A stretch of DNA of 64,000 nucleotides from NCBI GenBank assembly GCA_016707705.1, contig JADJHD010000022.1, positions 1-64,000 of the forward strand, written 5' to 3'. Positions 45,845-56,396 of this stretch are shown here, in pieces (positions within the stretch are counted from its first letter, which is position 1; every line of letters starts with the position of its first letter). The position numbers were made by a program, and so were the translations under genes. A model generated the notes under the pieces. That model saw only the letters and a program-made list of their open reading frames with translations. It ran no database searches and was not told where the DNA came from. Source of the stretch: Bacteroidales bacterium. Lineage in GTDB: Bacteria > Bacteroidota > Bacteroidia > Bacteroidales > UBA4417.

Positions 45845-47797
45845 CTACTGCCCGGATTTTGCCATTTGCTCCATTTCATCATGCAAAATAGACCATTCCT
45901 CCATCTTCTTATCCAAATCTGATTTCAGATTTTGATATTCCTTGTATAAGCGGGTTGAAAGAACAGGATCCTTATGGTTTTCCGGATCTGCAAGCATAAG
46001 GTCATACTTCTGCATGGAATCCTCTATTTTGCTTATTTCCTCTTCAACCCTTTGAACTTTGGCTTCAACTTTTCTCACCTCACGCTCCAACTGCTTTTTA
46101 CGCTCATACAGGGCCTTATTATCAGAAGGTGCTACATTCTCCTGCTGATCCCTTAAGGCTGCTTTACGGGCCTCCAGTTCACCCAAAGAGGCAATCTTCC
46201 TTGCTTCAAGGAAGTCAAAAACATCCCCAAGCCATGTTCTGATTTTTTTATTTCTAAATTCGAAAACCTTATCAGTTAATCCCTGAAGAAAATCACGGTC
46301 ATGGGAAACAACAATAAGGGTTCCGTCAAATTTCAAAAGAGCATTCTTTAGAATATCCTTGCTGATCATATCCAGGTGATTGGTAGGCTCATCAAGGACA
46401 AGAAGATTCACTGGTTTCAGAAGCAGTTTTGCAAGGGCCAGTCTGGCCTTTTCACCCCCGGAAAGCACTTTTACCTTTTTCTCTATTCCTTCAGCATCAA
46501 AAAGAAAACTTCCAAGTATTGCCCGAACCCTCGGGCGGATTTCTCCTACCGCAATATCATCTATGGTTTGAAAAACAGTTCTTTCTGGATCCAAAAGCTC
46601 CGCCTGATTCTGAGCATAATAACCAATAACAACATTATGCCCAATCTTACAAATACCGTCATGGTTAAGCCCGCCAGTAATAATTCGCGATAAAGTAGTT
46701 TTCCCCTCACCATTTCTACCAACGAAAGCAACAAAATCACCTTGTTCAATTATGAAGTCCAGATCCTTCAAAACCTCTTTGTTCCCGTATTTTTTACCAA
46801 GCTGTTTTGCTTCTACCACAACCTTTCCTGAGCGGGGTGCCGGAGGAAATACAAAGTGCATTGCAGATAAATCCACGCTATCCACCTCTACTTTATCCAT
46901 CTTATCCAGAAGTTTAACCCTGGATTGAACCTGACGGGCTTTAGTGGATTTATATCTGAAGCGCTCAATGAATCGTTCAATCTGGGCTATCTGAGCCTGT
47001 TGGTTTTCATAGGCTGCTTTCTGTAATTCCAGATGTTCTTCCCGCATCTCCAGATATTCTGAATAACTGGCTTTATAATCATAAATACGGGCATTCATAA
47101 TTTCTATGGTACGGGTAGTAACATGGTCAAGGAAAGTCCTGTCGTGTGAAACCATAATTACCGCACCCCTGTAGTTAATCAGGAAATCTTCGAGCCATTG
47201 AATCGACTCTATATCCAAATGATTGGTTGGCTCATCAAGTAAGATTACATCAGGACTTTGAAGTAGGATTTTAGCAAGTTCGACGCGCATTTGCCAGCCA
47301 CCGCTGAAAGTTGCCAATGGTTTACCAAAATCTTCCGGTTCAAATCCCAGGCCTTTCAATACTTTTTCTGCCTCTTCCTGCATGGTGGTACCACCCAGCA
47401 TATGGAAACGGTCGTTAGCATCATGAAAACGGTGCAGCAGTTTAATATAGGAGTCAGACTCGAAATCAGTTCGTTCCGCCATTTCAATGCCCATCCTTTC
47501 AATATCCTGTTCGAGGCGACCGACTTCATCAAAAGCCTTTAATGCTTCTTCAAGCACACTCCTGTGACTATTTGTAGAAAGTTCCTGAGCCAGATAACCA
47601 ACTGTACTTCCGGAAGGGCTCGCAATATTCCCACTTTCTGGTTCCATCTCTCCGGCAATAATCTTCATAAGGGTAGTTTTACCCGCGCCATTCCTCCCTA
47701 CGAGTCCGATTCTATCCCTGTCATTCACGAGGAACGAGACATTTTCAAAGAGGTAATCTCCTGTGAAATGGACTGAAATATTACTGATTGAAATCAT
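45845..47797 (-). CDS. ABC-F family ATP-binding protein
   Basis: 650 residues from the ATG at 47797 (MISISNISVHFTGDYLF). The open frame extends to 47920, but that extension runs through a terminator and would precede the promoter. Two ATPase domains without membrane segments: Walker A GRNGAGKTT (34-42), signature FSGGWQMRVELAK, Walker B VILLDEPTNHLD; second Walker A GRNGEGKTT, signature LSGGEKARLALAK, Walker B LVLDEPTNHLD. The linker between them and the coiled-coil C-terminus (about 540-650) fit the Uup/YbiT-like group. ABC-F proteins act on the ribosome in translation or antibiotic protection, not transport. The closest subgroup cannot be told from sequence by eye. Confidence 0.94.
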   Translation of the reverse strand: MISISNISVHFTGDYLFENVSFLVNDRDRIGLVGRNGAGKTTLMKIIAGEMEPESGNIASPSGSTVGYLAQELSTNSHRSVLEEALKAFDEVGRLEQDIERMGIEMAERTDFESDSYIKLLHRFHDANDRFHMLGGTTMQEEAEKVLKGLGFEPEDFGKPLATFSGGWQMRVELAKILLQSPDVILLDEPTNHLDIESIQWLEDFLINYRGAVIMVSHDRTFLDHVTTRTIEIMNARIYDYKASYSEYLEMREEHLELQKAAYENQQAQIAQIERFIERFRYKSTKARQVQSRVKLLDKMDKVEVDSVDLSAMHFVFPPAPRSGKVVVEAKQLGKKYGNKEVLKDLDFIIEQGDFVAFVGRNGEGKTTLSRIITGGLNHDGICKIGHNVVIGYYAQNQAELLDPERTVFQTIDDIAVGEIRPRVRAILGSFLFDAEGIEKKVKVLSGGEKARLALAKLLLKPVNLLVLDEPTNHLDMISKDILKNALLKFDGTLIVVSHDRDFLQGLTDKVFEFRNKKIRTWLGDVFDFLEARKIASLGELEARKAALRDQQENVAPSDNKALYERKKQLEREVRKVEAKVQRVEEEISKIEDSMQKYDLMLADPENHKDPVLSTRLYKEYQNLKSDLDKKMEEWSILHDEMEQMAKSGQ

Positions 47798-47801
47798 GCG
47801 G

Positions 47802-47809
47802 CAAAGGTA
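47802..47809 (-). promoter_or_regulatory. -7 element for the ABC-F gene, directly before the start
   Basis: TACCTTTG on the minus strand matches TAnnTTTG exactly and ends 4 nt before the ATG at 47797. Transcription would start at or near the ATG, giving a leaderless or almost leaderless mRNA. Confidence 0.45.
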
Positions 47810-47887
47810 ACTTTTTCCATCAAACTGTAAAGACAAGGCTTCCCGCTTCACCATGGTATTTATGAATGCACGAAGAATATCAAATAA

Positions 47888-47917
47888 AAAAAGGGGCCCG
47901 ATGAGGGGCCCCTTTTT
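47888..47917 (-). terminator. rho-independent terminator after the giant T9SS gene
   Basis: 12-bp perfect stem AAAAAGGGGCCC (47888-47899) and GGGCCCCTTTTT (47906-47917), loop of 6 nt. On the minus strand it follows the stop of the 2508-residue gene by 18 nt and is followed by more T. Confidence 0.92.
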
Positions 47918-47935
47918 CATTTCTCCAATGAAGGA

Positions 47936-50900
47936 TTATTTAGTCACAACGAACTTACGGCTGAATGTGTTGCCTGATTCGGTAGTGAACTTAACGCTGT
48001 AAGCACCAGCAGCGTAATTGGTTGTATTAACAGTCACGGTGGTTTCACCGGTGATGTTCTTAACAGCCACAACAGCACCAAGAGCGTTGTAGATAGTGAG
48101 GCTACGAACGTCGTTTGTGAGGTTGATTGTTACGTGGGTGGTTGCAGGGTTAGGATACAGTTTAACTTCACTTACTACAGTGTTGTCAAGACCTACGGTT
48201 AAGCACTCATGATCAGTGTTTGATGGGAGTGATTCACCTTCAGTATAGACTGCAGTTACATAGTAGTAGTAGCAGTTGTTAAACAGGTTCATGTCGAGGT
48301 ATTCAGTAGCGGTTACAGTAGCTATCATGGTAGTGTCACCAAGGGTGGTGTACTGGCCAGGGATAGGATCTGTATAAGCCCAACGGTATACATTGTATCC
48401 GGTGAGGTCTTCGCTATTGTCGCCCTGATAAACAGCGCTGCTGCTGATAGCTGCACCGAGGCTGCTCTGACGGTCTGATTTCACAACAGCATTGATCAGG
48501 TTATTGCTAACAGCTGAATTGTTGCTTGAAACAGGTCCGAAAGTTGCAACAGCCTTGTCACCACCAACGAGAGCCTTAGCACGAACGAGGAATACGCAAG
48601 GAGCATAACCGAAGTCGGAGAGATGTGCCCAAGCGGCGCCATCATAATACCAACCATAGTTAGCAGCTGCATTTGGACCGTTCTCATCTGAACCCAGATA
48701 GTTGGTCTGACCTGCGAGCATGTTCCAATGGATCATAGCATAGAATGTTCCGTCGAAAGCTACGTCTGGTAATGAAACTGTCTGCCAGTTGTCATTTACA
48801 GGAACGAAAGCGTCTGAGGTACCAACCAGTGTCTGGCTAGCATCAAAGATATCGATAGTCATTGATTCTCCAGCTGCAGCGCTATTAGCCTGGAAGTAGA
48901 GATCAATTGACTGAAGAACACCAGCATCGCTAACTGCGAATTCGTTACCGAGCCATGAATCGTAACCTGGGTTGATAGCCCAACCGTTTTCAGCTGAGTT
49001 GTCATCGATTACGTAAGTCATGATAGTACCGCCTCCTGCAGGAGCACCCCAGGTGAGTTTGATGTCATTCTGTGGGTTACCCTGTTTGTCAGTTACGAGG
49101 TTGATAGGAGCATTGAATTCGTATCCAGCATATACATGAATGTTATCAACATACCAGTAGAAGATATCTCCACTGAAAGTACCATTGGCAGTGAAACGTA
49201 CTTTGAATACGCGATCCTTAGCCTGGTTTGTAATGTTGATGTGCTGCATTGTCCAATCGAAGTCACCGTTGTTAGCTACTTCAGCAACCTTAACCCAGTT
49301 ACCATCTTTCAATACTTCAACAGCCAATTTTTCATTGGTTGAAGATGTACGGTCGTCAAGTTTCAGGTCGAAATCCATCCAGATCTTATAAGGAGTGGTG
49401 GTGTTGATGATTGTAGCATCAAGCCATGTGCTTTCGAGTGATGAGTTATAGTCATTGAGAAGAGGTTCCCATTTGAACTTAGCTGATGGTAAAGGATTAC
49501 CAATCTGACCTTCCATTACCCAGTTTTCACCGGCTGTCCAGTCATTAAGTTCGAATACGCCTGAGGTCCAATCTTCAGTGAAAGGCAATGGTTTGCCAAA
49601 ATGTACTTCAGCACAAGCTGTACCTTCCTTGATTGATTCACCGAATGTTCCGGGGAAGCCATACTGGGTAAGGTCATAAACTGCAGTGATGTCATAGCAG
49701 TAAGTAGCAGGTGTGAGAGGTCCATCCCAGTACTCAAGTTCAGTAGCAGGAACTTCAGCAACCTTTACGTCATCACGATAGATGTTGTAACGAACGAGGT
49801 TGTTTGAAGGAGGAGGAGCTGCGCCGCCCATGTCGTATTCGAAAATAACGTCGAGCTGAGCAAGAGCGAGAAGAACAGCGTGACCAGGAACGGCTAAAGC
49901 ACTGTACTCAAGACCACCAGCGATAGCGCCAGCAACACCAGGAACAGTTGAAGCATCCTGTACGAAGCCTGTGAATCCACCGGCTGCGATATCATACTGC
50001 CACATATCAAGGCCATTACCACCCTGATCGAAGTACCAAATGTAAGGTCCACCAGCTGTTCCGTAGTCATAAGCGTTACCGTAAACACCGGTTAAGCCCT
50101 GAGCTGCGAAGCCAGGAGTTGCTTCAATAACTGAACCGTCCAGTTTGATCTTGAAGTCATCTGACCAACCACCGGCAAAGAAACCACCGTTACCACCATC
50201 AAGGGTAGGATCGTAGGCAATGTGACGGATAGCAGGAACACCAGTTGATACACTACCTACGAGAACCTTATTTGTGAAGTCCATTTCGTAAAGGGTAGCA
50301 CTGTTGTTTGAACCATAGAAATGATGGTTATCGGTATTGTAAGCGAGGTCACGGATGCTATTAACACCAGCGATATCGAAATCTTCTACCCAGTTACCTG
50401 AGAGATCGTAAGCCTGGAATCCACCGGCACTCCAAATAGTAGTGTAGATGTAAGTTCCGTCAGTACCAACACCAGCTTTACCAGCTGAAGTTGTTGGGAA
50501 GGTAAGAAGAACATCCCATACTGCTGCAGCATTGTCGCCACCTGTACGCTGAGTAACCATTGGGCTATATTCAGCATTTGCATTAGGCATTTCAGTACGT
50601 GCAACTGATCCGGTTACTGCATAATCTCCGCTAAGAGGAGCCTGCCATGTAAGATGTACATAGTCGAGGTTCTCATCAGCCTGAAGGTTACGTGGAGGAT
50701 AGAGGAAATGACTTGTGAAGGTGTAGGTGCAGAGGTCTGAATAACCTGAGCAATACAGAGCAGCAACACCAGCTACATAAGTCTGACCATAATTAATGGT
50801 TGTAGGATCATACTGCCAGTGAAGTTCTGGGGTATTTCCAACGAGCGAAGCATCGAGGAATACACCATAACCCTGAACTGGGAGACCACCTGAAGAAATA

Positions 50901-53900
50901 ACTACATCGTCAATAGCCCAACCTGAAGCCCACTGGCCAGCATCGTCAGCATGGAATGCAAACTGAACTGCTGCAAGGCCTGAAGCTCCTGAGTAAGCTG
51001 AAAGATCAACGTCAACCTGGTTCCATGCAGCTGCAGGAGCACAAGTATAGATTGGGGTCCATGATGCACCACCGTCGGTACTCATTTCAACATAAGCCAT
51101 CTGGCCATAATCGCCATTATAGAAGCTCTGGAAACCGAGAACGAAACTTGGAGCATTTGTAAGATCCATTGAAGGAGTGATGAGGTAATCGCAGCAACCA
51201 TTGTTGGCTGATCCGCCTTCGTCATCATTAGCAATTACATAGGTAGTATGTGCAGGAACGCTGAAATAACCGCTGCTTCCATCGGTGGTAGCATACCAAC
51301 CGGTTGAACCCTGGGTTGTAGCCTGCCAGCCAGCTGGTGGGAATACTCCGCTTTCGAAGTCTTCACTGATAGCAATTGCAAGAGGCTCGTCCCAAGTTGC
51401 ATAGAGGGTCATATCATCAACAAACAGGTTACGTGGCATATAGCGCATATCTTCCATAACTACTTCAATGGTGCGGTCACCAGTGATGTTGTAGTCAACG
51501 ATATACTGATAGTATCCACCCTTTGTAACCTTCATCTGGTAATGTCCTTTAATCATATTGTCAAAGAAAACAGTGCCTGAAGCAGGAACAGTCTGTGTCA
51601 ATACTGAATAAGGATAATCACTTCCTGTGAAAGTAACAACAGCACCTTCGCCAACTACCATTCCGCAAATAAGTTTTACGTTAACGGTAACATCAGCAAA
51701 GAGTTTGTGAGGAATAGCATTGGTGTAAACAGGAGCGGAAGTCTGACCGCTTGGGTAAACAGCAATGATTTTGTAAGCATACCAACCCATTGGCAGAGCT
51801 GACCAAGCAGCACCACTTTCAACATAGGTAGTAGCAGTAAGGTTATTGTTGATCAGGGTAGCAATACCGGTTGAAGGCTGAGCATTAGGATCAAAGCCAC
51901 TCATTCTGTAGAGTTCATACTTTGCAACAGCGTCAGTTTCGTAACCAGCAGGTGCAGTAGTCATAGCTGTAGCAGCTTCGAGGCCTGGAGTGGCGCTTGG
52001 AGCATACAGTGAAACCATTCCCTTTACTTTACCAGGAGTAAGAACAGAGGTTGCAATTGGGCTGTCGTCGCCGCCGATTGGGCTGCTAACAACTGCATGC
52101 ATCATGAAATCCTGATATGGTGAAAGGATCCAAGGTTCGTTGGCAACTACGTTACGTGAATAGCTCTTGTAAGCCTTAGGTAAAGTAGCATCAACTCCGA
52201 TTGGAGCACAGTTTGGTGAAGTTGCAGCCTGAATCATAGCGAGGTAGAAGTCACCTGAAGCAACAACTGCTTCTAAACCGGAAGCATCAACCCAACCATA
52301 ATTATTAACAGTAACAGTAAGTGAATCAAGAAGAGTTCCTGGTAAACCATTGGTTCCGTTAGCAGCATAAACAGCAGCTACGAAAGATGTTCCGATGAAG
52401 TTTCCACCGATTGGGAAGGAACCATCGCCAACGAAATATTTACCACCAACTACAGTTGCAGGATATCCCTTAGGAGTGAACTTCACGGCATTGATGTTGC
52501 CTGGAAGCTGCCATGATGCATAGTTTTCAGCTACGCCATCATCCCAAAGAAGTTCGTATGGTCCTACAGGAGCACACCAAACAACAGTAGCCTGAGTATC
52601 TTCTGGGTTTACGCTAGCTGAAGCGCAAGCAGGAGCATATGGCTGTTCGCACAGTTGTGCGTTAACAGTTACAGTAGCACCTGAAGCAACAACGGTACCG
52701 GTAACGGTAACAGTCTGCATTCCGATCTGTGAGAATGTAAGGTCATAAGTACCTGCATCACACTGGAAGGAGTACATTCCGTCAGCATCGGTCATAGTTG
52801 TATATGCACCAGCGGTAACGAGAATACCAGCAAGAGGAGCTCCGCTAACACAGTCAGTAACTGTACCAGTGATAGTACCAGGAACGGTAACTGTCATGGT
52901 GCAAGGAATGTTTACTGATGCATGTGCGAGGTCATTGCTGTTCAGCTTCAGGTTAACGTTGTAGGTTCCCGGAGGTGAGAACAGTGGACCTTCAGCTGAG
53001 AAAGTAGCAACTACTGCAGTGCTTCCGCCAGCGGCAACGAGGCCCTGAGCAGGAACAACCTGAGTAATGAAACTTGGAGCTTTCAGATTAACTGTATAGT
53101 CTTCAACTTCTCCGTAGGTCTGGCTACCGCATGCGTTAGCAGCAGTATTGTATGACATACGAACGCGCATGGTTGTGAGACCAGGAGTTGCAGTCAACGG
53201 AGCAGTGATGTTACCTGTGAAGCTTGAACCGCCACCCATGGTTGCAAGGGAAGTAAGCTCAGAAGCATCAAAGGTATTGTTGTGGTTATAGTCAATCCAA
53301 ATGTAAACATTGTCAGTTGTGTAAGCATTACCACCATTGGTAACAGTTACAGGAGCTGCAGTGTTTAATTCGAGATCTGTTGCGAAAGCTGTATAATCAG
53401 CGTAGTTGGTGCAGCCACTGCTCTTGTCGAGAGTTCCAACCTGAACGCGTCCGATGAATTCATCGCAAGCGGTTGAAGTAGCGGTGCAATATGCCATTGG
53501 AGCATCACCAGCATGGTCAACATAATCAGGGAATTCGAAAGCAAGTGTGCCTTGACCAGTATTACCTACGGTGAGGTCAACATTCTTGGTATGGCCGGTC
53601 CATACGGTAGCATTCAGTGATGCAGGGCTCCATGTCATGGTCGGATTTGGCCATTCTACGTCAACACAAGCTTCAGCTGTAGGACTAACGGTATAAACTG
53701 CGGAAACACAATAAGTGTAGGTGCCATAAGCAGCAAGTACATCATTGTAGTTGGTAGCTGAAGGAACGATAGCAATCTGAGTGCCATTCCTCTTTACGGA
53801 ATAATACATGAAACCTGTTCCAGGAGTGCAATCCCAAGTGAGGGAAACAGTACCTGCGAGGACATCAGTAAGAGTTCCGTTAAGGTTGGTAATAGGATTG

Positions 53901-55462
53901 AGAGGTTCGCCAGCTACTACCATATTAATAGGAATAGTAACGGTTCCAACATCTGGGCTGGAAGTGAAGGTAACGGTTGTGCTCTTCAGTGTGCCAGCAG
54001 CAAGGCCGGTAGCATTGAATACTGCAGAAACGGTAGCCTGTGTTGATGGATTAACAGTGCCAGTCAAAGTAGGCATGCTGAACCAACCGGTTGCACCAGC
54101 ACCAACAGTAGCAGTCCAGGTCAAAAGACCAGTACCGGCATTGGTAACAGTGAATGAATGGTCAAGCATAGCGTTAGGATTCAAGGAAACGTTGTTCGGG
54201 TTAGGAAGAACGGTCATTGAAGGCTGAGCCAGTGCAATGTTTTGTCCGGTAATATTACCAGTTGTAACAACTACACCAGGAACGGTGGTAGTATTGTAAC
54301 CGGTCTTCTGAGCACCAACGGTGTAGGTATCAGCAGCAACAGCGTTAACTGGGAACTGATAGAAACCATTAGCCTGTGAAGTTACGCTATAGGTGTTTGT
54401 ACCAATGGCACCAACGGCAGCTCCACTAACTGGAACACCGAATGAGTTGGTAACATATCCTTCAAGTGAACCAAAACCAGCAGTTGTGTGGAATGACTGA
54501 ACTGGGCTGCTTGAAGCTGAGTTTCCAATTCCGTTAACAGCAACAACCTGCCAGAAATAGGTAGTGTTGAAAGCCATATCAGGTGTTGGATCGTAGAAAG
54601 TTGCAGTCTGGCTAACGCCATTAGCAATGTTTGTAGGTGGATTGTCAGTACCAAAATAAACCAGGTAACTGCTTGTTGGACCACCTCCGGTACCGGCTGA
54701 CCAGGTCATGGTTCCGGTTGGAAGAACTGCAGCTGCACCACTAACAGGAGTGTTGTAAGTTGGAGCTGAAGGAGGAATCATTGCCCACTGGTAGTAAAGT
54801 CCATCCGGAGGATAAACTGAACTGCTGATGGTGCAGGTTGCACTGTTCGAAGCACCGGCGGTAGTAGTCTGCCAGTTCGAAGTAGTGGTACGGTTGGCGT
54901 AATCAGCACTTGAAGCACCACGCATACCTACCTGTTTGGTGTAGGAGCTGCCGCTTCCGGTCATAACGCCGTAATGCAGGACAACCTTGTTGGTGGTTTC
55001 TTCCAAACGGATCTGGAAATTCCAGTTACCAGTTCCACCATAATGACGGAAGCTGGTCCACTGAACAACCAAAACCCTGTTGGGAGCTGTTCCGATAGTC
55101 TCGTATCTGACTTCACCTGTGCCGGAGTTTCCCTGTAAGTCACCGCCAACGGCTGCAACTACATTATTGGAAGTACCAGAGCTAATCGGTGAATAGCTAC
55201 TCGAAATTGTTGTTCCCATAGCGAGGAAACCATTACAGTTCACGCTAAAGGCCGTGTAGGAAACACCATTGTAAACAAAGGTGAACCCAATCGGATTGTT
55301 CGGGTAACTTGTGTCATCGACTGAACTGGTGCCCAACACTGTACCTCCCGTAACCGGGGTGTACGCGGCGGTTCCTTGGCCGAAGCCATAACCAGATACC
55401 TGACCAAATGAACTCCAAGCAGCGATAACTACCAGGAATAACACGGTAAGGAGTTTTTTCAT
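47936..55462 (-). CDS. giant T9SS-secreted multidomain adhesin-like protein
   Basis: 2508 residues. Signal peptide (1-20, ending SSFGQ). Visible modules in order: an N-terminal beta-domain, fibronectin III-like repeats (PPSAPTYNTPVSGAAAVLPT), a carboxypeptidase-regulatory-like domain (about 330-400; LEGYVTNSFGVPVSGAAV), a GEVED-type domain (about 665-795; IWIDYNHNNTFDASELTS, YGEVEDYTVNL), another regulatory-like domain (about 865-930; ITGTVTDCVSGAPLAGILV), choice-of-anchor J/cleaved-adhesin jelly-rolls (SEDFESGVFPPAGWQATTQG, FTEDWTSGVFELNDWTAGEN), and a type A sorting domain at the end (VKLYPNPATTHVTINL to FSRKFVVTK). No protease triad is seen, so adhesion or matrix function is inferred. A copy of the fecR promoter lies about 430 nt upstream. 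Confidence 0.92.
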   Translation of the reverse strand: MKKLLTVLFLVVIAAWSSFGQVSGYGFGQGTAAYTPVTGGTVLGTSSVDDTSYPNNPIGFTFVYNGVSYTAFSVNCNGFLAMGTTISSSYSPISSGTSNNVVAAVGGDLQGNSGTGEVRYETIGTAPNRVLVVQWTSFRHYGGTGNWNFQIRLEETTNKVVLHYGVMTGSGSSYTKQVGMRGASSADYANRTTTSNWQTTTAGASNSATCTISSSVYPPDGLYYQWAMIPPSAPTYNTPVSGAAAVLPTGTMTWSAGTGGGPTSSYLVYFGTDNPPTNIANGVSQTATFYDPTPDMAFNTTYFWQVVAVNGIGNSASSSPVQSFHTTAGFGSLEGYVTNSFGVPVSGAAVGAIGTNTYSVTSQANGFYQFPVNAVAADTYTVGAQKTGYNTTTVPGVVVTTGNITGQNIALAQPSMTVLPNPNNVSLNPNAMLDHSFTVTNAGTGLLTWTATVGAGATGWFSMPTLTGTVNPSTQATVSAVFNATGLAAGTLKSTTVTFTSSPDVGTVTIPINMVVAGEPLNPITNLNGTLTDVLAGTVSLTWDCTPGTGFMYYSVKRNGTQIAIVPSATNYNDVLAAYGTYTYCVSAVYTVSPTAEACVDVEWPNPTMTWSPASLNATVWTGHTKNVDLTVGNTGQGTLAFEFPDYVDHAGDAPMAYCTATSTACDEFIGRVQVGTLDKSSGCTNYADYTAFATDLELNTAAPVTVTNGGNAYTTDNVYIWIDYNHNNTFDASELTSLATMGGGSSFTGNITAPLTATPGLTTMRVRMSYNTAANACGSQTYGEVEDYTVNLKAPSFITQVVPAQGLVAAGGSTAVVATFSAEGPLFSPPGTYNVNLKLNSNDLAHASVNIPCTMTVTVPGTITGTVTDCVSGAPLAGILVTAGAYTTMTDADGMYSFQCDAGTYDLTFSQIGMQTVTVTGTVVASGATVTVNAQLCEQPYAPACASASVNPEDTQATVVWCAPVGPYELLWDDGVAENYASWQLPGNINAVKFTPKGYPATVVGGKYFVGDGSFPIGGNFIGTSFVAAVYAANGTNGLPGTLLDSLTVTVNNYGWVDASGLEAVVASGDFYLAMIQAATSPNCAPIGVDATLPKAYKSYSRNVVANEPWILSPYQDFMMHAVVSSPIGGDDSPIATSVLTPGKVKGMVSLYAPSATPGLEAATAMTTAPAGYETDAVAKYELYRMSGFDPNAQPSTGIATLINNNLTATTYVESGAAWSALPMGWYAYKIIAVYPSGQTSAPVYTNAIPHKLFADVTVNVKLICGMVVGEGAVVTFTGSDYPYSVLTQTVPASGTVFFDNMIKGHYQMKVTKGGYYQYIVDYNITGDRTIEVVMEDMRYMPRNLFVDDMTLYATWDEPLAIAISEDFESGVFPPAGWQATTQGSTGWYATTDGSSGYFSVPAHTTYVIANDDEGGSANNGCCDYLITPSMDLTNAPSFVLGFQSFYNGDYGQMAYVEMSTDGGASWTPIYTCAPAAAWNQVDVDLSAYSGASGLAAVQFAFHADDAGQWASGWAIDDVVISSGGLPVQGYGVFLDASLVGNTPELHWQYDPTTINYGQTYVAGVAALYCSGYSDLCTYTFTSHFLYPPRNLQADENLDYVHLTWQAPLSGDYAVTGSVARTEMPNANAEYSPMVTQRTGGDNAAAVWDVLLTFPTTSAGKAGVGTDGTYIYTTIWSAGGFQAYDLSGNWVEDFDIAGVNSIRDLAYNTDNHHFYGSNNSATLYEMDFTNKVLVGSVSTGVPAIRHIAYDPTLDGGNGGFFAGGWSDDFKIKLDGSVIEATPGFAAQGLTGVYGNAYDYGTAGGPYIWYFDQGGNGLDMWQYDIAAGGFTGFVQDASTVPGVAGAIAGGLEYSALAVPGHAVLLALAQLDVIFEYDMGGAAPPPSNNLVRYNIYRDDVKVAEVPATELEYWDGPLTPATYCYDITAVYDLTQYGFPGTFGESIKEGTACAEVHFGKPLPFTEDWTSGVFELNDWTAGENWVMEGQIGNPLPSAKFKWEPLLNDYNSSLESTWLDATIINTTTPYKIWMDFDLKLDDRTSSTNEKLAVEVLKDGNWVKVAEVANNGDFDWTMQHINITNQAKDRVFKVRFTANGTFSGDIFYWYVDNIHVYAGYEFNAPINLVTDKQGNPQNDIKLTWGAPAGGGTIMTYVIDDNSAENGWAINPGYDSWLGNEFAVSDAGVLQSIDLYFQANSAAAGESMTIDIFDASQTLVGTSDAFVPVNDNWQTVSLPDVAFDGTFYAMIHWNMLAGQTNYLGSDENGPNAAANYGWYYDGAAWAHLSDFGYAPCVFLVRAKALVGGDKAVATFGPVSSNNSAVSNNLINAVVKSDRQSSLGAAISSSAVYQGDNSEDLTGYNVYRWAYTDPIPGQYTTLGDTTMIATVTATEYLDMNLFNNCYYYYVTAVYTEGESLPSNTDHECLTVGLDNTVVSEVKLYPNPATTHVTINLTNDVRSLTIYNALGAVVAVKNITGETTVTVNTTNYAAGAYSVKFTTESGNTFSRKFVVTK

Positions 55463-55535
55463 GTTGATTTTGTTTTGGTTAGTAATAGATTGATTAGTGA
55501 ATAATTAAGTGATTTGTGAAATTGCGTTTAGCCGG

Positions 55536-55543
55536 CAAATATA
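55536..55543 (-). promoter_or_regulatory. -7 element for the giant T9SS gene
   Basis: TATATTTG (followed by C) on the minus strand matches TAnnTTTG exactly, about 73 nt before the ATG. A TTTTTTG lies 15 nt further upstream, a little close for a -33 element. Confidence 0.5.
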
Positions 55544-55890
55544 ATAATCTTTAGATAACAAAAAACACCTTTTTGCTATCATCACCTTATTATATAAGCA
55601 AGCCCGGTAGAGTAACTTTCAATTGTTCGGTATTTGTCATTGGATAATAATGCTCATCAATTAGTTTTTCTGTGTAACGCAAAAGGAAATTCTTTCGCAA
55701 TCAGGTCCTCCTTTCTTTCGACTATTTCTTGCAATACTTTGTACAAGAAAATTTTAACACATTGATTATTAGTTATTTATATTTTATACTTCCAGGATAC
55801 AAACGAATATAAGCATGCCTGACTCAAGTAATCTCTTTGTCAGCCGCTGCATTTTTATCAATCATGTCCCGGTGTTAGGATCATTTTGTT

Positions 55891-55929
55891 CGCTTATAAG
55901 ACAATCTAAATGGACTTTACCCCTACAAG
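55891..55929 (-). promoter_or_regulatory. candidate ECF-sigma promoter, copy upstream of the giant T9SS gene
   Basis: Minus-strand blocks TTGTAGGGGTAAA, 11-nt spacer, TTGTCTTA, then AAGCG. 32 of 39 positions match the element before fecR at 61963-62001, with no gap and both blocks identical. It would give a leader of about 430 nt for the gene at 55462. Confidence 0.6.
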
Positions 55930-56396
55930 GTAATCGAATTTTTTTTTGATTTTTTTTCATTTATTTTATATATCGTTGATATTGTGAGTTATAGATTCAA
56001 ATAAATTTTACATTTTTTTACTTATTCCCTATAAGCTTCTTCACATTCCTCCATACCCGCAAGAACCTATTTTCCTGAACATGATTGCTCTTTCTGATTC
56101 ATTCCAATACTTCAACTATCCATCAATTATCCAAGATAATTAATGCACCATTAAAAAAGGACATAACTCACACTACTGCAGCGGGATATAGTTCCCTGCA
56201 ATCAACAATTACCCGCAATCCCGATTCCAATAATCTGCATTATTAAAACCGACACCTTATTACTTCTAAGTAATGAGCTGATAATCAACCCAAAACAGAT
56301 AAATATAAAGCAATTATCAAGGATTATGAAGTGCTATACAGACATTTTTTCAACTTAAATATGTTGATATCAATGCTTTTCGAAAAAATGAAAAAA

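Larger units (their letters stand above)
55463..56396. other. 934-nt gene-free AT-rich region between two T9SS genes
   Basis: No gene-like frame on either strand. On the minus strand it is the leader of the giant T9SS gene and holds a -7 element at 55536-55543 and an ECF-type promoter at 55891-55929. The part beyond 55930 is very AT-rich with T runs. No tRNA, no strong hairpin and no riboswitch were recognised. Confidence 0.6.

Noticed and set aside
47798..47920. 41-residue N-terminal extension of the ABC-F protein
   Set aside because: It is translated from the strong terminator of the neighbouring gene and lies upstream of the best promoter; the family starts at MISISNIS.
53808..54227. 139-residue plus-strand open frame inside the giant T9SS gene
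   Set aside because: Antisense shadow in a low-complexity, Thr/Gly-rich coding region.
55463..56396. Hidden RNA gene or riboswitch in the long gap
   Set aside because: No cloverleaf, conserved aptamer core or strong hairpin could be recognised by eye.
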